Part shown: positions 1 through 8,281 of the stretch, piece after piece
Numbering within the stretch: the stretch's first letter is position 1
Layout: every line of letters begins with the position of its first letter
NCBI RefSeq assembly: GCF_030505615.1
Contig: NZ_CP129993.1
Location: forward strand, 1-52,602
Length of the DNA: 52,602 bases
Direction of reading: 5' to 3'
Origin: Salinibaculum rarum
GTDB lineage: Archaea; Halobacteriota; Halobacteria; Halobacteriales; Haloarculaceae
Notes under the pieces: generated by a model
Databases searched by the model: none
Seen by the model: only the letters and a program-made list of their open reading frames with translations
Told to the model about the DNA's origin: nothing
Translations under genes and position numbers: made by a program

Positions 1-1
1 C

Positions 2-79
2 AACTAATTAGTCTAACTAGTTAGTCTAACCAGTTAGTCTATATTATACGTCTGACGAGTTTTTATTACTGGTTAGACT
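2..79. repeat. 13-bp tandem repeats upstream of parA (iterons or partition operator)
   Basis: Three exact 13-bp-period direct repeats lie at 2-14 (AACTAATTAGTCT), 15-27 (AACTAGTTAGTCT) and 28-40 (AACCAGTTAGTCT). A 12-bp inverted copy (ACTGGTTAGACT, 68-79) sits just before the parA start. A TATA-like stretch (40-48) lies between them, so the sites bracket the likely parA promoter. They could be ParA/partner operator or parS sites, or replication iterons; which one cannot be decided from sequence. Confidence 0.7.
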
Positions 80-91
80 TATCGGTACACC

Positions 92-919
92 ATGCTCGCG
101 TACACGATTTACAGCGAAGCTGGTGGTGTCGGGAAGACCACGCTCGCCTCGAGCCTTGCAACGGCGCACGCTGACCACGGTCGCGACGTGCTGGCTGTCG
201 ACTTGGATCCACAGCAGGGTTCGCTCACGTATCTCCTGGACGTCGACGCTCCACGGAGCGACGGCGATGCTGACAACATCGCTCGGCATCTCATCGACCG
301 GCCATTAGGAGACTTCGAGGACCTTATCCAACCGAGTGGGCACGGCTTCGATATTATTCCGAACCATGACATGCTTGAGAACCTTCCGAACCTCATGAAC
401 ACAGCTGAGGAGATGGCGGATGATCTCGGCGAGTACTTCGACCGCCACGACCGACTCCGAGAGGTGCTGTTCGATGCGGGTGTACCTGATAAGTACGATA
501 CGATCATCGTAGACCCACCAGCGACTGCGGGCCCACAACTCTACAACGCGGTGAACGCGACGCGCTCACTGGTTGTGCCGGCAGAACCAACAGGCAAGGG
601 GATGCAGTCCATTGAGGGACTGTCGGACGTCGTCGCGAATCTCAGCGACTCACTGGACATCAGCATCGGCGTCCTCGCAGTCGTCCCGAACGGCATCGGC
701 TCGACGACGGACCAACAAAAGTACCTCCAGCGTATCCGTGACCTCGGCTTCGACGCGCCAGTCGCGATATCTGACCGCTCGTCGTTGTTTGAGGGCTGTT
801 GGGACCAGCAGTTCCCGCCGGCGGAGTACGTCCAGGAAGTACGAGCTGCCTACGACTACGAGGAGGACACGCTTGCGAAGTTAGACGACCTCGCGACGCA
901 CATTGAGGAGGTGGCGTAG
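92..919 (+). CDS. parA: ParA/Soj-type partition ATPase
   Basis: A 275-aa P-loop ATPase of the ParA/MinD superfamily. The deviant Walker A motif EAGGVGKTT is at residues 10-18, the switch region with DLDPQQGS at about 37-44, and the Walker B-like IIVDPPAT at about 138-145. In this family ATP-bound dimers bind DNA non-specifically and move a partner-DNA complex to segregate plasmids. The stop codon is immediately followed by the ATG of the next gene, so the two are probably one operon. The upstream 13-bp repeats suggest autoregulation. It could instead be a chromosomal-type Soj, but the adjacent small partner and repeats favour plasmid partition. Confidence 0.93.
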   Translation: MLAYTIYSEAGGVGKTTLASSLATAHADHGRDVLAVDLDPQQGSLTYLLDVDAPRSDGDADNIARHLIDRPLGDFEDLIQPSGHGFDIIPNHDMLENLPNLMNTAEEMADDLGEYFDRHDRLREVLFDAGVPDKYDTIIVDPPATAGPQLYNAVNATRSLVVPAEPTGKGMQSIEGLSDVVANLSDSLDISIGVLAVVPNGIGSTTDQQKYLQRIRDLGFDAPVAISDRSSLFEGCWDQQFPPAEYVQEVRAAYDYEEDTLAKLDDLATHIEEVA

Positions 920-1297
920 ATGGGGAACGGCATGAAGTCGGGATCAGGAGACGACCCGTTCGCCGACATGGACGATACGGCTAGTGAAGAAGAGAGAGAC
1001 GAGACTGCTGAGTCAGAAGGAAACCTCACGACAGAGACCACGGAGACATCGTCGGCGTCGGGTATTCCGTGGAAGTTCACCAGGGATAACGCGAAGGCAG
1101 AGCGCGAGATGGTCCAATTCTTCCTGCAAGATGCGACAAAGCGCCTCGAGAGCCGAGCTCAGGGTGAACTGGAGACGAAGCTCGAAGATGATGTTCTCCT
1201 ACTCGACGTCCGTGAGGCTGCCTATCAAGTTGCGCTTGAGGAGCATCTCGACGACGTCGCCGATCAACTTCGAGAGTGGGGCTACGATGCGGAGTGA
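920..1297 (+). CDS. putative ParB-like partner of ParA
   Basis: A 125-aa acidic protein starting directly after the parA stop codon, with zero spacing, so probably translationally coupled. The first ~45 residues are low-complexity Ser/Thr/Glu/Asp; the rest is predicted helical (about 55-125) and ends in LREWGYDAE. There is no recognisable HTH or ParB nuclease domain. Small unrelated partners directly downstream of parA are common in archaeal partition loci, so its role as DNA-binding or adaptor partner is inferred from position only. Confidence 0.6.
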   Translation: MGNGMKSGSGDDPFADMDDTASEEERDETAESEGNLTTETTETSSASGIPWKFTRDNAKAEREMVQFFLQDATKRLESRAQGELETKLEDDVLLLDVREAAYQVALEEHLDDVADQLREWGYDAE

Positions 1298-1474
1298 CGA
1301 GTGAGGAATCCATATCGCAGCATATGATTTAAATATCAGATTATATGATAGAATACAACATCTGGAGTGGTATCCTCGGTGGGTCAACCCCTGGTTTCGA
1401 GCGCACAGAATCGGTTCGTCGCACAGCCGAGCGTCCGACACACCGCATTTCCGGTGGAATAATATTGGATCCAC

Positions 1475-1511
1475 GTCTAACCTACTGTTAGATGGGAGAA
1501 CAAGGTTAGAA
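1475..1511. promoter_or_regulatory. GTCTAAC inverted repeats downstream of parA operon
   Basis: In the 242-bp AT-rich gap after the ParA partner, TCTAAC (1476-1481) and GTTAGA (1487-1492) form an inverted repeat. A further GGTTAGAA follows at 1504-1511. The core is the same TCTAAC found in the 13-bp repeats upstream of parA, so this may be a second binding site for the partition protein. No gene is seen between 1298 and 1539. Confidence 0.45.
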
Positions 1512-1539
1512 TCTACTCTTCAACACAAAAAGAAAAGTG

Positions 1540-2280
1540 GCACTGTCTAGTTCTGAACCTCCTTGGCTGGCGTTCGTCCGTTAAGCGCCTGATTCGGTTG
1601 TTCGTGGTTGTAGTGGTATCTGAACCGCCGGAGCCACCGCTCAGCGCTGGCCCGACTACCCTGCCAAAACGAGTGAAAGCGGTCGATTCTCATGGTGACA
1701 GTGTGAAACCACTTTTCGATGTGGTTTCGCTCTCGATAGTCGAGCTGACTGCTCAACTCACGACGTGCAAGAGCAGTCAAATAGCCTGCAGCATCGACGA
1801 GAAACTCTGTGTCAGCGACATCGTGTTTCTCGGTGAGTCGATGCAAAAACGCCGCCGCGGGGTCAGTCCCGCGGCGGCTGAACACGTCGATCTCGAGCAG
1901 TAACCGTAATTCTATGTCGATAGCGGCGTAGAGCCACTTCTTCTCGCCGCCAACCTCAATTTGTTTCTCATCGACTGCGACCCGCGACGGCGACGCCGTC
2001 GGCGGGTCGCTCTGTGCCTCAGACACCGTATGAACCCAATTTCAGACCGCACCGTGAGAACGATCGACACCCAACAAATCTAAGATTGCGGCCGTCTTCC
2101 TGAGCGACAGCCCCGCCGTGTGGAGGCGCACCCCAAACCGCCGGACAAGTGTCGGGGTGCGCTTATTCTCCCAAACGTCTTGACTGTCCTCCTCCAACGT
2201 CTCTCTGAGCAGGTCTGCGAGTTCCATGAACACTTCTCGCTACGGCCTGCTCACTTCTCAATCCCTCAACTAGACAGTGC
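1540..2280 (-). mobile_element. IS6-family element with 13-bp terminal inverted repeats
   Basis: A 741-bp element bounded by perfect 13-bp inverted repeats, GCACTGTCTAGTT at 1540-1552 and its complement at 2268-2280. Its transposase gene reads leftward. No target duplication is visible, because the right flank at 2281 is directly inside another, truncated IS6-type transposase gene. Insertion of this copy therefore coincided with loss of the other end of that element. Confidence 0.85.
1547..2233 (-). pseudogene. IS6-family transposase interrupted by one in-frame TGA
   Basis: The frame runs from 2233 to 1547 (229 codons), the usual IS6 size, but TGA at 2042-2044 separates an N-terminal HTH part (63 codons, ending DRSHGAV) from the catalytic part beginning NWVHTVSEAQ. 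The DDE residues are present: D in VAVDEKQ, D in FLVDAAG, E in RNHIEKWF. Related haloarchaeal transposases have a residue (Trp in those I recall) at the stop position, so a TGG-to-TGA change is likely. Without readthrough the gene is dead. Confidence 0.85.
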
Positions 2281-2783
2281 GTCCGATTTCCATGTTTCTC
2301 GTATCTGAAATCGAAGCCGTGGCGCTGACACGCATCCTGTAGCGAGTGCGACCCATCGACGAGAAACACGGCGTCGGAGACGTCGTGTTTCTCGGAGAGC
2401 TCCGTCAGAAACGAATGAGCGAGAATCTTTGTTGTCGTCGGTTCAAGCTTTGTATGAAGCAATTCTTTCGTCTCGGGATCGACGGCAGTATACAGCCAAT
2501 ATTGCTCGTCGTTGAGTTGGATCACGGTCTCATCAACCGCGATGTGATCCGGACACCGTCCAGCTTCGGGCTGTAGATCGGCTTTGTGAACCCAATTATG
2601 GACGGTTGATTGAGCACGTTCGACACCGAATATCTCAATGATAGAAACTGTATTCGAAAGTGATAGTCCAGCAAGATGGAGCTGAATACCGAGTTTCATC
2701 AGCAATCGCGGTGTCGCTTCTCGTTCCACAAAACCCAATTCGATCTGGTCGATAATACCACTGAGGCGTGTGTTTTCGGGCAT
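2281..2783 (-). pseudogene. IS6-like transposase, 3'-truncated
   Basis: The N-terminal ~167 codons of a second, diverged IS6-type transposase start at 2783. They include the HTH region (LHLAGLSLSNTV, HNWVHK), the first D (IAVDETVIQ) and second D (FLVDGSHS). The frame runs into the end of the neighbouring IS at 2280 before the expected glutamate. The missing 3' part is not found on the far side of that IS (before 1540), so it was deleted rather than just split. Confidence 0.85.
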
Positions 2784-3226
2784 GAATCACTCAGAAAACA
2801 CACCGCCTCACTCTTCATCCTTATCTGAACACCGCCGGGCACTGACTGCGAACGCTTTTGGACTAGTGAGCAGTATCGAATATTGTCATTTGTCATTAAA
2901 ATGGGTGAGGACGATAAGACATACGAAGCGCCCGTCAACAACCCCAGCCTACTTCGCTCGGGCAGATGAACTGCCACTCGCTCGTGGAGGTTGGGGCTTG
3001 TCGGTGGATACCCAGTGAACCCACCCCGGGATCAAGCCCCAGGGCATTCGCCTCGAACGCCTGTAAAACAATTACGAGCAGAGTTTCTTGTCTCAGACTA
3101 CATACTCTCCCGAAAAGTCCTCGGCTTCAAAGCGGAGTGGGAGTCAATGCGTGCGTCCCCACTCCATGTTTGATCAATTCATCAATGATTATATCTTTGG
3201 CAGGCGAAAGTAACACAACGACAAGG
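2784..3226. other. non-coding gap with IS-end-like inverted repeat
   Basis: No convincing gene is seen. The block 2935-3015 contains a dispersed inverted repeat (CAACCCCAGCC against GGTTGGGGCTTG) of the kind found at ends of haloarchaeal tnpB elements, so it is probably IS debris. The last ~50 bp hold the promoter and start region of the next gene. Confidence 0.4.
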
Positions 3227-4657
3227 ATGCACGAGACAGATACCCGTGGCCAAACTGAAGTCCTCGGTACTGCCCTGGTTATCGGAATGGTTCTCCTCGG
3301 ATCCATTGCTATTGTGACAGTCGGGATGAGTTCCCTCAGGGACTCTCAAGGCCAGTTGCAGGAACAGCGAGCTGAAAAATCCCTCTCTCAATTTGACTCA
3401 GAAGCGGCACTGGTCGCACTGGGGAGTACCAGCACGCGTTCAGTGACACTCCCATCTACAGGCGGGGATTATCATGCCAACAAGACTAAAGGCTGGATGA
3501 ACATAACGACAACAACTCCAGAGGGAAACAAAACTCACATTTTGAATAGTACTCTCGGAGTCGTAACTGCCGACGTTAACGGTGTCACGCTTGGATACCA
3601 AGGTGGAGGCGTCTGGCGAGCTTCCCCGAGTGGAGGCAAGATGGTTTCTCCACCAGAGTTCAATTACCGGGGGAATACACTCACGCTCCCTATCATCAGC
3701 ATCTCGAACTCAGGTAACGTCAACGGGGAAGCTGTTATTAATCGTAAAAGTTCCGATAAAATATATCCCGCTACAGGCGTTGGTTCCAATCCTCTTTCCC
3801 AACAGAAAATTCACATTGAAGTAACAAGTCAATTCTATCGCGGCTGGGGGTCATATTTTGAGCAACGAACAAACTCAGAAGTTACCTATAATGACGAGAT
3901 CAGTACAGTGAGTATTACGCTTGTTCCGCCACCCGAACCAATTGAACTAGACTCTGGTGTCGTCGCAGCCGGAAATCTGTCTCTGAAAGGAACTGCTGGA
4001 GTCTCCGGGGATGTCTCCCTTGGTGGGACAACAGATGGTGAGGACGGTATCTCTGGGGATGTTAATGAGAACGTCACTGAGAACATCCACCTCGAATCAG
4101 CAACAACAGAGATTGAACGAGCAAAAACCCGCCTAGAAAACGAAAGTGCACCAGCCGACACAACTACTGTTACGGCAGGTAACTATTCCGTAAGCGACGG
4201 TACACTCTTTAGCGACGATACGATCTTCAATACCTCAAACGGCGATATCACGTTGTATGTGGATTCGAATATCGCCTCAGGTAACGATGTAACCGTCACT
4301 GGAGATGGGTCGGTAACACTCTACGTTGACGGCGAATTCCATATGAATGGACAACCTACGTGGGGAGACGAAAGCCATGTTGACTCACTCCTCATCTACT
4401 CGAAAACGGTTGACCGAATCACCAGACTTCATGGTGTTCTATATACTGGAGCTGTTGACGTTGATGGTGCTGGCGGCGGGAATTCGATGGATTTGACTGG
4501 TGCTTTAGTATCCACGTCCGACGATGTCGAAATGGGCGGGAACGTTGACATCGAGTATCATTCTTCGCTTTCTGGTTCTAATGTGCAAGAAGTTGACCTT
4601 GAATTCGCCAAGCTATCTTATATGCACATCACAAATAATGAAATTGTAGTTAAATGA
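3227..4657 (+). CDS. pilin-like N-terminal membrane-anchored surface protein
   Basis: A 476-aa protein. The start chosen (MHETDTRGQTEVLG) puts the class III pilin/flagellin-like motif RGQTEVLGTALVIG at residues 7-20, followed by one hydrophobic helix to about 32; an in-frame ATG 42 bp upstream is possible but would bury this motif. The large C-terminal part is external beta-type sequence rich in Asn, Thr and Gly. A GNVTVTGDGSVTLYVDGEF-like region near 350-375 suggests a beta-solenoid. Haloarchaeal proteins of this kind (DUF7289-like) are usually of unknown function. GC content is lower than in neighbouring replication genes, a sign of a separate origin. Confidence 0.7.
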   Translation: MHETDTRGQTEVLGTALVIGMVLLGSIAIVTVGMSSLRDSQGQLQEQRAEKSLSQFDSEAALVALGSTSTRSVTLPSTGGDYHANKTKGWMNITTTTPEGNKTHILNSTLGVVTADVNGVTLGYQGGGVWRASPSGGKMVSPPEFNYRGNTLTLPIISISNSGNVNGEAVINRKSSDKIYPATGVGSNPLSQQKIHIEVTSQFYRGWGSYFEQRTNSEVTYNDEISTVSITLVPPPEPIELDSGVVAAGNLSLKGTAGVSGDVSLGGTTDGEDGISGDVNENVTENIHLESATTEIERAKTRLENESAPADTTTVTAGNYSVSDGTLFSDDTIFNTSNGDITLYVDSNIASGNDVTVTGDGSVTLYVDGEFHMNGQPTWGDESHVDSLLIYSKTVDRITRLHGVLYTGAVDVDGAGGGNSMDLTGALVSTSDDVEMGGNVDIEYHSSLSGSNVQEVDLEFAKLSYMHITNNEIVVK

Positions 4658-4679
4658 TGTCGCGATCGTTGTTAACACT

Positions 4680-5584
4680 GAGACGAGTACGGGTTTGGGT
4701 ATCACGACCGCCTGCGGCTCGAAGTTGCTGGCGACCCGAAGTGGAGCGGCGAGCAGGGCCGTCTGGAGATACAGTACGACGAGATAGACGACACGTTCAG
4801 GGCCTTTCAGCCTGTCACCATTTCTGATTCTCGACAGGATTCACCACTGGCTTCTCACGAAACCGCGCTGGACGTGGGCGCAAACAATCTCGTCGCCTGT
4901 ACCACCACAACCGGCCAGCAGTACCTCTACGAAGGCCGCGACCTGTTCGACCGCTTCCGCGAGACGACCGAGGAAATCGACCGCTTGCAGTCGAAACTCC
5001 GTGAAGGACGATACAGCAGTCAGCGGATACGGCGGCTGTATCGCAAACGGACACGACGACGCGACCACGCACAGGATGCACTGGTTCGGGACCTGATGGA
5101 ACGCCTCTACGCCGAGGGCGTAGCGACGGTCTACGTGGGCGACCTCACCGACGTTCTCTCGACGCATTGGCGTGCCGAGGTGAACGAAAAGACCCACCAG
5201 TTTTGGGCGTTTCGAGCGTTCATCGACCGCCTCTCGCACACCGCCGAGGAATACGGTATATCGGTCGGAGTACGCTCGGAAGCCGACACAACCCGAACGT
5301 GCCCGGCGTGTGGCGAGCAAGAGGACACCGACCGGGACGGCGACGTGTTCCGGTGTCCGTGCGGTCACGAAGCCCACGCCGACTTGTGCGCGTCTCGCAC
5401 GTTCCTCGAACGACAGGCTAGCGAACCCGTTGGGCCGATGGCACGGCCCGTGCGTCTCAAGTGGGACGACCACAACTGGTCGGAGATACTACACTCTCCC
5501 GAGAGGGCAAGTCCCAACGAGAAGCGCACAAACCAGAGTACCGGCTCTCAAGACGGAAAATTTGCCTCCGTGGGTACGGCATAG
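4680..5584 (+). pseudogene. tnpB: TnpB (IS200/IS605-type), 5'-truncated
   Basis: The frame is open from about 4682 without an early start; a stop and unrelated sequence precede it, so the N-terminal domain is missing. Visible parts are RuvC-I ([11 protein letters not shown]), the helical region, a RuvC-II position reading VYVGDLTDV (Gly where canonical TnpB has Glu), and a zinc ribbon CPACG/CPCG followed by HADLCAS with the RuvC-III Asp. It ends at 5584, just before a right-end hairpin. Intact members act as RNA-guided nucleases using RNA from the right end; this copy is probably inactive. Confidence 0.85.
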
Positions 5585-5606
5585 CCAACATCCCCACCGG
5601 AGGAAT

Positions 5607-5636
5607 CCCACGGCTTCAGCCGTGGGAGGATGTCAA
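5607..5636 (+). ncRNA. tnpB right-end hairpin (3' end of element/omega-RNA scaffold)
   Basis: A perfect 9-bp stem (CCCACGGCT 5607-5615, AGCCGTGGG 5618-5626) with a 2-nt loop is followed by GGATGTCAA, the typical right end of haloarchaeal tnpB elements. The same tail, reverse-complemented, recurs at 16315 and 20938. By analogy with known TnpB systems, the guide RNA would extend through this hairpin. Confidence 0.6.
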
Positions 5637-5783
5637 TACGTTCTCCCATCGGAAGGCGAACGTGAGGGCACACCATTCGGTCGGTACTACGAGAGCGACG
5701 ACTGGGATGCCTCAAGCGCCACACTCCAGTACAAGCAGAAAGCCTCGAGCTTCAGCGGGGGAAGGAAGTCAACTGTTGGTACC

Positions 5784-7373
5784 TCACCATAGAACGGATG
5801 GCACTTCTATGTAGATAATCTCATTACGATCAATAATTTCGTAGCCCTCTCGTGGCGTTATACGAACGGTGCCTGAACGGTTTGTTGGGATGCTCACCTC
5901 AGACACAAACTGTCGACCCTCTGTGACAGTTACTGTTTGAATAGTCGCTCCCCAACCAGAGTAACTGCTTTTGACAGCCCACAGATCAATTTTACTCCCC
6001 GGTGCCAGTGACGTATGCCCCTCAAGTGTAACGCTACTATTGTTCGATCTACCTAACGATTTCTTGATTACGTTGAGCGACACAGAGCGATCAACGACTG
6101 TTATATTTTCCTTAATCCGCTGAGAACTAGACCTGTGATCAGATTGGCCGAATTCTATCTGTACAGAAATATTTGCAGGGGTTGTATTCTCATACTTTTC
6201 AGTGTGAATTACGGCATATAGACTCTCATTGTCGACAAACATCTGATCAACCGGTAGCGGACTACCAATCAATTGAGTATTTGAGTGCTTTACTGCGACG
6301 CTTATATTATTTCCAAGCTCTCCGCTTCCTCGCGGTCCGTACAGAACCTCACCATCCACCTGCACCGAACCCACTAATACAGATACATTATCCTTGCCGA
6401 TCGTATTCGGGTTCGTGATCCCTTGGTAGTTGATAAACAGCTCATCGCTCCCATCAAGAGCGAATTTCTGATCCAAGGTGATATTCAAACGACTTTGATT
6501 GGTAACTTCAACACGCTCTAGATTCTCCTGAAGAGAGACATCAACCAACTCAGTGCCCGTAGTGTCAATTCCTATTGACTCTATGGTCACATTCGACAGA
6601 TTAGATGGAACATTTCCATCTCCAGAATCGTAATCTATGCTGATCGTATCGAATTCACTCTGCCTACCCGGGTGCGACACTGAGGCGGTATGAGTCGCCG
6701 TCGTATTCGGGAGGCTTGACTTTGCAAATATGAGGTTAGCTCCTGGGGGTGATTCGGTATTACTTTTATTTGCGAGGTACGGTGAATTAAATTGGACTAT
6801 TGCATAGTCACCAGCAGCAATAGTCTCATTTACGATTGTCCCACGATTGGGTTGATCGTCGACTTGGCTCGGGTGGAGAATCTCCGCACCAGAATCTTGA
6901 GGCAAAGTTCGAAGAACACTGGTTCCTGGTTGGTACTGTGATATATTAAAGTAGGTTTCGTCTCTCACTTCTCCCCCAATCTCCAACTCCAGATCAACAG
7001 TATTTTTCAGAGGGGCTATTTCCATAGAAAGGTCATCGGAGACAATAACTGCCTTTGCCTCATCAGAACCATTCGGTTGTGCTGCATTGGCGTTGTGAAC
7101 AGGCAATCGTACCGTCTCTTTTCCATCTTGGTCTTTGTCTGCTAGGCTCGTCTCACTACTGTGAGTCGCATCACTTGCAGATACAGTGACCTGACTACCT
7201 TCCGGAATAGATAGTGGTATGCTAACCGTATTGTTCTCACTGCTATGGATGTTATTTTCCAGTATCTCCCCTTCACTAGTGTTGTTGTGTTGAGTACTAA
7301 CACCAGGAGCTACTCCAACGATGAGAAGAGTACAGACCAACAGCAGAATGGTTACTCGTGAAGTTACTCTCAT
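5784..7373 (-). CDS. secreted protein of unknown function
   Basis: A 529-aa protein with a clear signal peptide (MRVTSRVTILLLVCTLLIVGVAPGV, residues 1-25) and no C-terminal membrane anchor. The mature part is Ser/Thr/Asn-rich with many N-X-S/T sequons (for example NNTS, NNTV, NYSs), predicted beta-rich and surface-exposed. No catalytic motif or named domain is recognisable. It is the last gene before the tnpB remnant on the other strand and reads toward it. Low GC compared with the surface glycoprotein gene suggests recent acquisition. Function unknown; an adhesin or S-layer-associated role is only a guess. Confidence 0.7.
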   Translation of the reverse strand: MRVTSRVTILLLVCTLLIVGVAPGVSTQHNNTSEGEILENNIHSSENNTVSIPLSIPEGSQVTVSASDATHSSETSLADKDQDGKETVRLPVHNANAAQPNGSDEAKAVIVSDDLSMEIAPLKNTVDLELEIGGEVRDETYFNISQYQPGTSVLRTLPQDSGAEILHPSQVDDQPNRGTIVNETIAAGDYAIVQFNSPYLANKSNTESPPGANLIFAKSSLPNTTATHTASVSHPGRQSEFDTISIDYDSGDGNVPSNLSNVTIESIGIDTTGTELVDVSLQENLERVEVTNQSRLNITLDQKFALDGSDELFINYQGITNPNTIGKDNVSVLVGSVQVDGEVLYGPRGSGELGNNISVAVKHSNTQLIGSPLPVDQMFVDNESLYAVIHTEKYENTTPANISVQIEFGQSDHRSSSQRIKENITVVDRSVSLNVIKKSLGRSNNSSVTLEGHTSLAPGSKIDLWAVKSSYSGWGATIQTVTVTEGRQFVSEVSIPTNRSGTVRITPREGYEIIDRNEIIYIEVPSVLW

Positions 7374-7488
7374 TAGAACCCCTAGTTCGAACGACGGTAT
7401 ATGCTTTCTGGGGGTACTGTCTATCTTGATTCAGCGAGAGAATCTCGGCGTTCACCTAGTTGCCGAACATGGAATCTTTTCTCTATTT

Positions 7489-8025
7489 TCAATCTTCAAA
7501 TGCCGTATCGACAGCGTTGCTCCAAGAACCAAATCTCCGATGGTATGTTCGAGGATCATATTGACCATAATATTTCATATCTTTTGAGTTTGGTGGCTCA
7601 CCAAGTTCTTCTGCCATCCGCTGAAGTTCGTCAATGAGATCCTCTTTGGTGACTTTCGTTGATTCAGGAGTGGGGTCAAAACCCGCGGCGCGGACAGCCT
7701 TGTTCCACGAGCCAAATCTCCGTCTGTACGTTGACGCCCAATACTCACCATGATCGGCCATGTCAGAAGCACTGGGTGGACTGCCATATTCTTCTGCGAC
7801 CCGCTGAAGTTCAGTTAGCAGGTCACTCACTGGCACCTTTGATTCTGGCTCTCGTGGCTCATAGCCAGCGGCATCAAGTGCGTCACGCCATGACCCAAAT
7901 CGATTGTAGTACGTTGTAGCAGCATATTCAGCGTTCTCACGGACATCCTTCAGTGTCGGTGGATGTCCGAGTTCGTCAGCCAGCCGTTGGAGTTCATCAA
8001 GTAGATCGTCATCTGAGTAGCGCAT
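7489..8025 (-). CDS. homing-endonuclease-associated repeat protein
   Basis: A 178-aa protein made of three ~58-residue repeats. Each has the pattern DLL-ELQR-A-ELG-PP, then a short helix, then TYY/RRFGSW--A--AAG (FGSW at the end of each repeat). This matches the HNH/homing-endonuclease-associated DNA-binding repeat family. No nuclease domain is present, so it may be a stand-alone DNA-binding protein or a residue of a larger endonuclease. The start MRYSDDDLL was chosen because the upstream in-frame 36 codons (from 8133) are unlike the family and enter a repeat region at 8150. Confidence 0.75.
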   Translation of the reverse strand: MRYSDDDLLDELQRLADELGHPPTLKDVRENAEYAATTYYNRFGSWRDALDAAGYEPREPESKVPVSDLLTELQRVAEEYGSPPSASDMADHGEYWASTYRRRFGSWNKAVRAAGFDPTPESTKVTKEDLIDELQRMAEELGEPPNSKDMKYYGQYDPRTYHRRFGSWSNAVDTAFED

Positions 8026-8149
8026 GCGTGCCTGAAAGTTGTGCACTCCTATCGCGTAACAGTTCCGTCTATCTTCTTTGAACGAAAGAATGCTGCCGTT
8101 CACGACGGGGAGAATGTCGTCTGGGCCAGCCATTGTACTTTTTTACCGG

Positions 8150-8232
8150 CGGTAGCGAGGCGAAAGCCCACCCCTGAACAGTAGTTGTTGATTCAACTGC
8201 GTGAACTACTTTGAACGCAGCAGCCGCTACCG
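8150..8232. repeat. 83-bp inverted-repeat element (MITE-like)
   Basis: Bounded by CGGTAGCG (8150-8157) and CGCTACCG (8225-8232), with an inner inverted pair AGTAGTT/AACTACT. Its left ~45 bp (GGTAGCGAGGCGAAAGCCC, then TGAACAGTAGTTG) nearly matches the sequence upstream of the tnpB at 27093 (27011-27058), and TGAACAGTAGTTG recurs at 41983. It is probably a solo IS left end or non-autonomous derivative. Confidence 0.6.
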
Positions 8233-8281
8233 AAGAAAAATAAATGTAAAAATGAGGGCCGGAGGTGAATCCGGTAGTTAG

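Noticed and set aside
2966..3226. Upstream extension of the pilin-like gene
   Set aside because: The extra 87 residues are not protein-like and would place the RGQTEVLG motif in the middle of the protein.
5640..5783. Possible gene after the tnpB remnant (YYESDDWDASSATLQYKQ)
   Set aside because: No start codon, no family and very short; may be IS debris.
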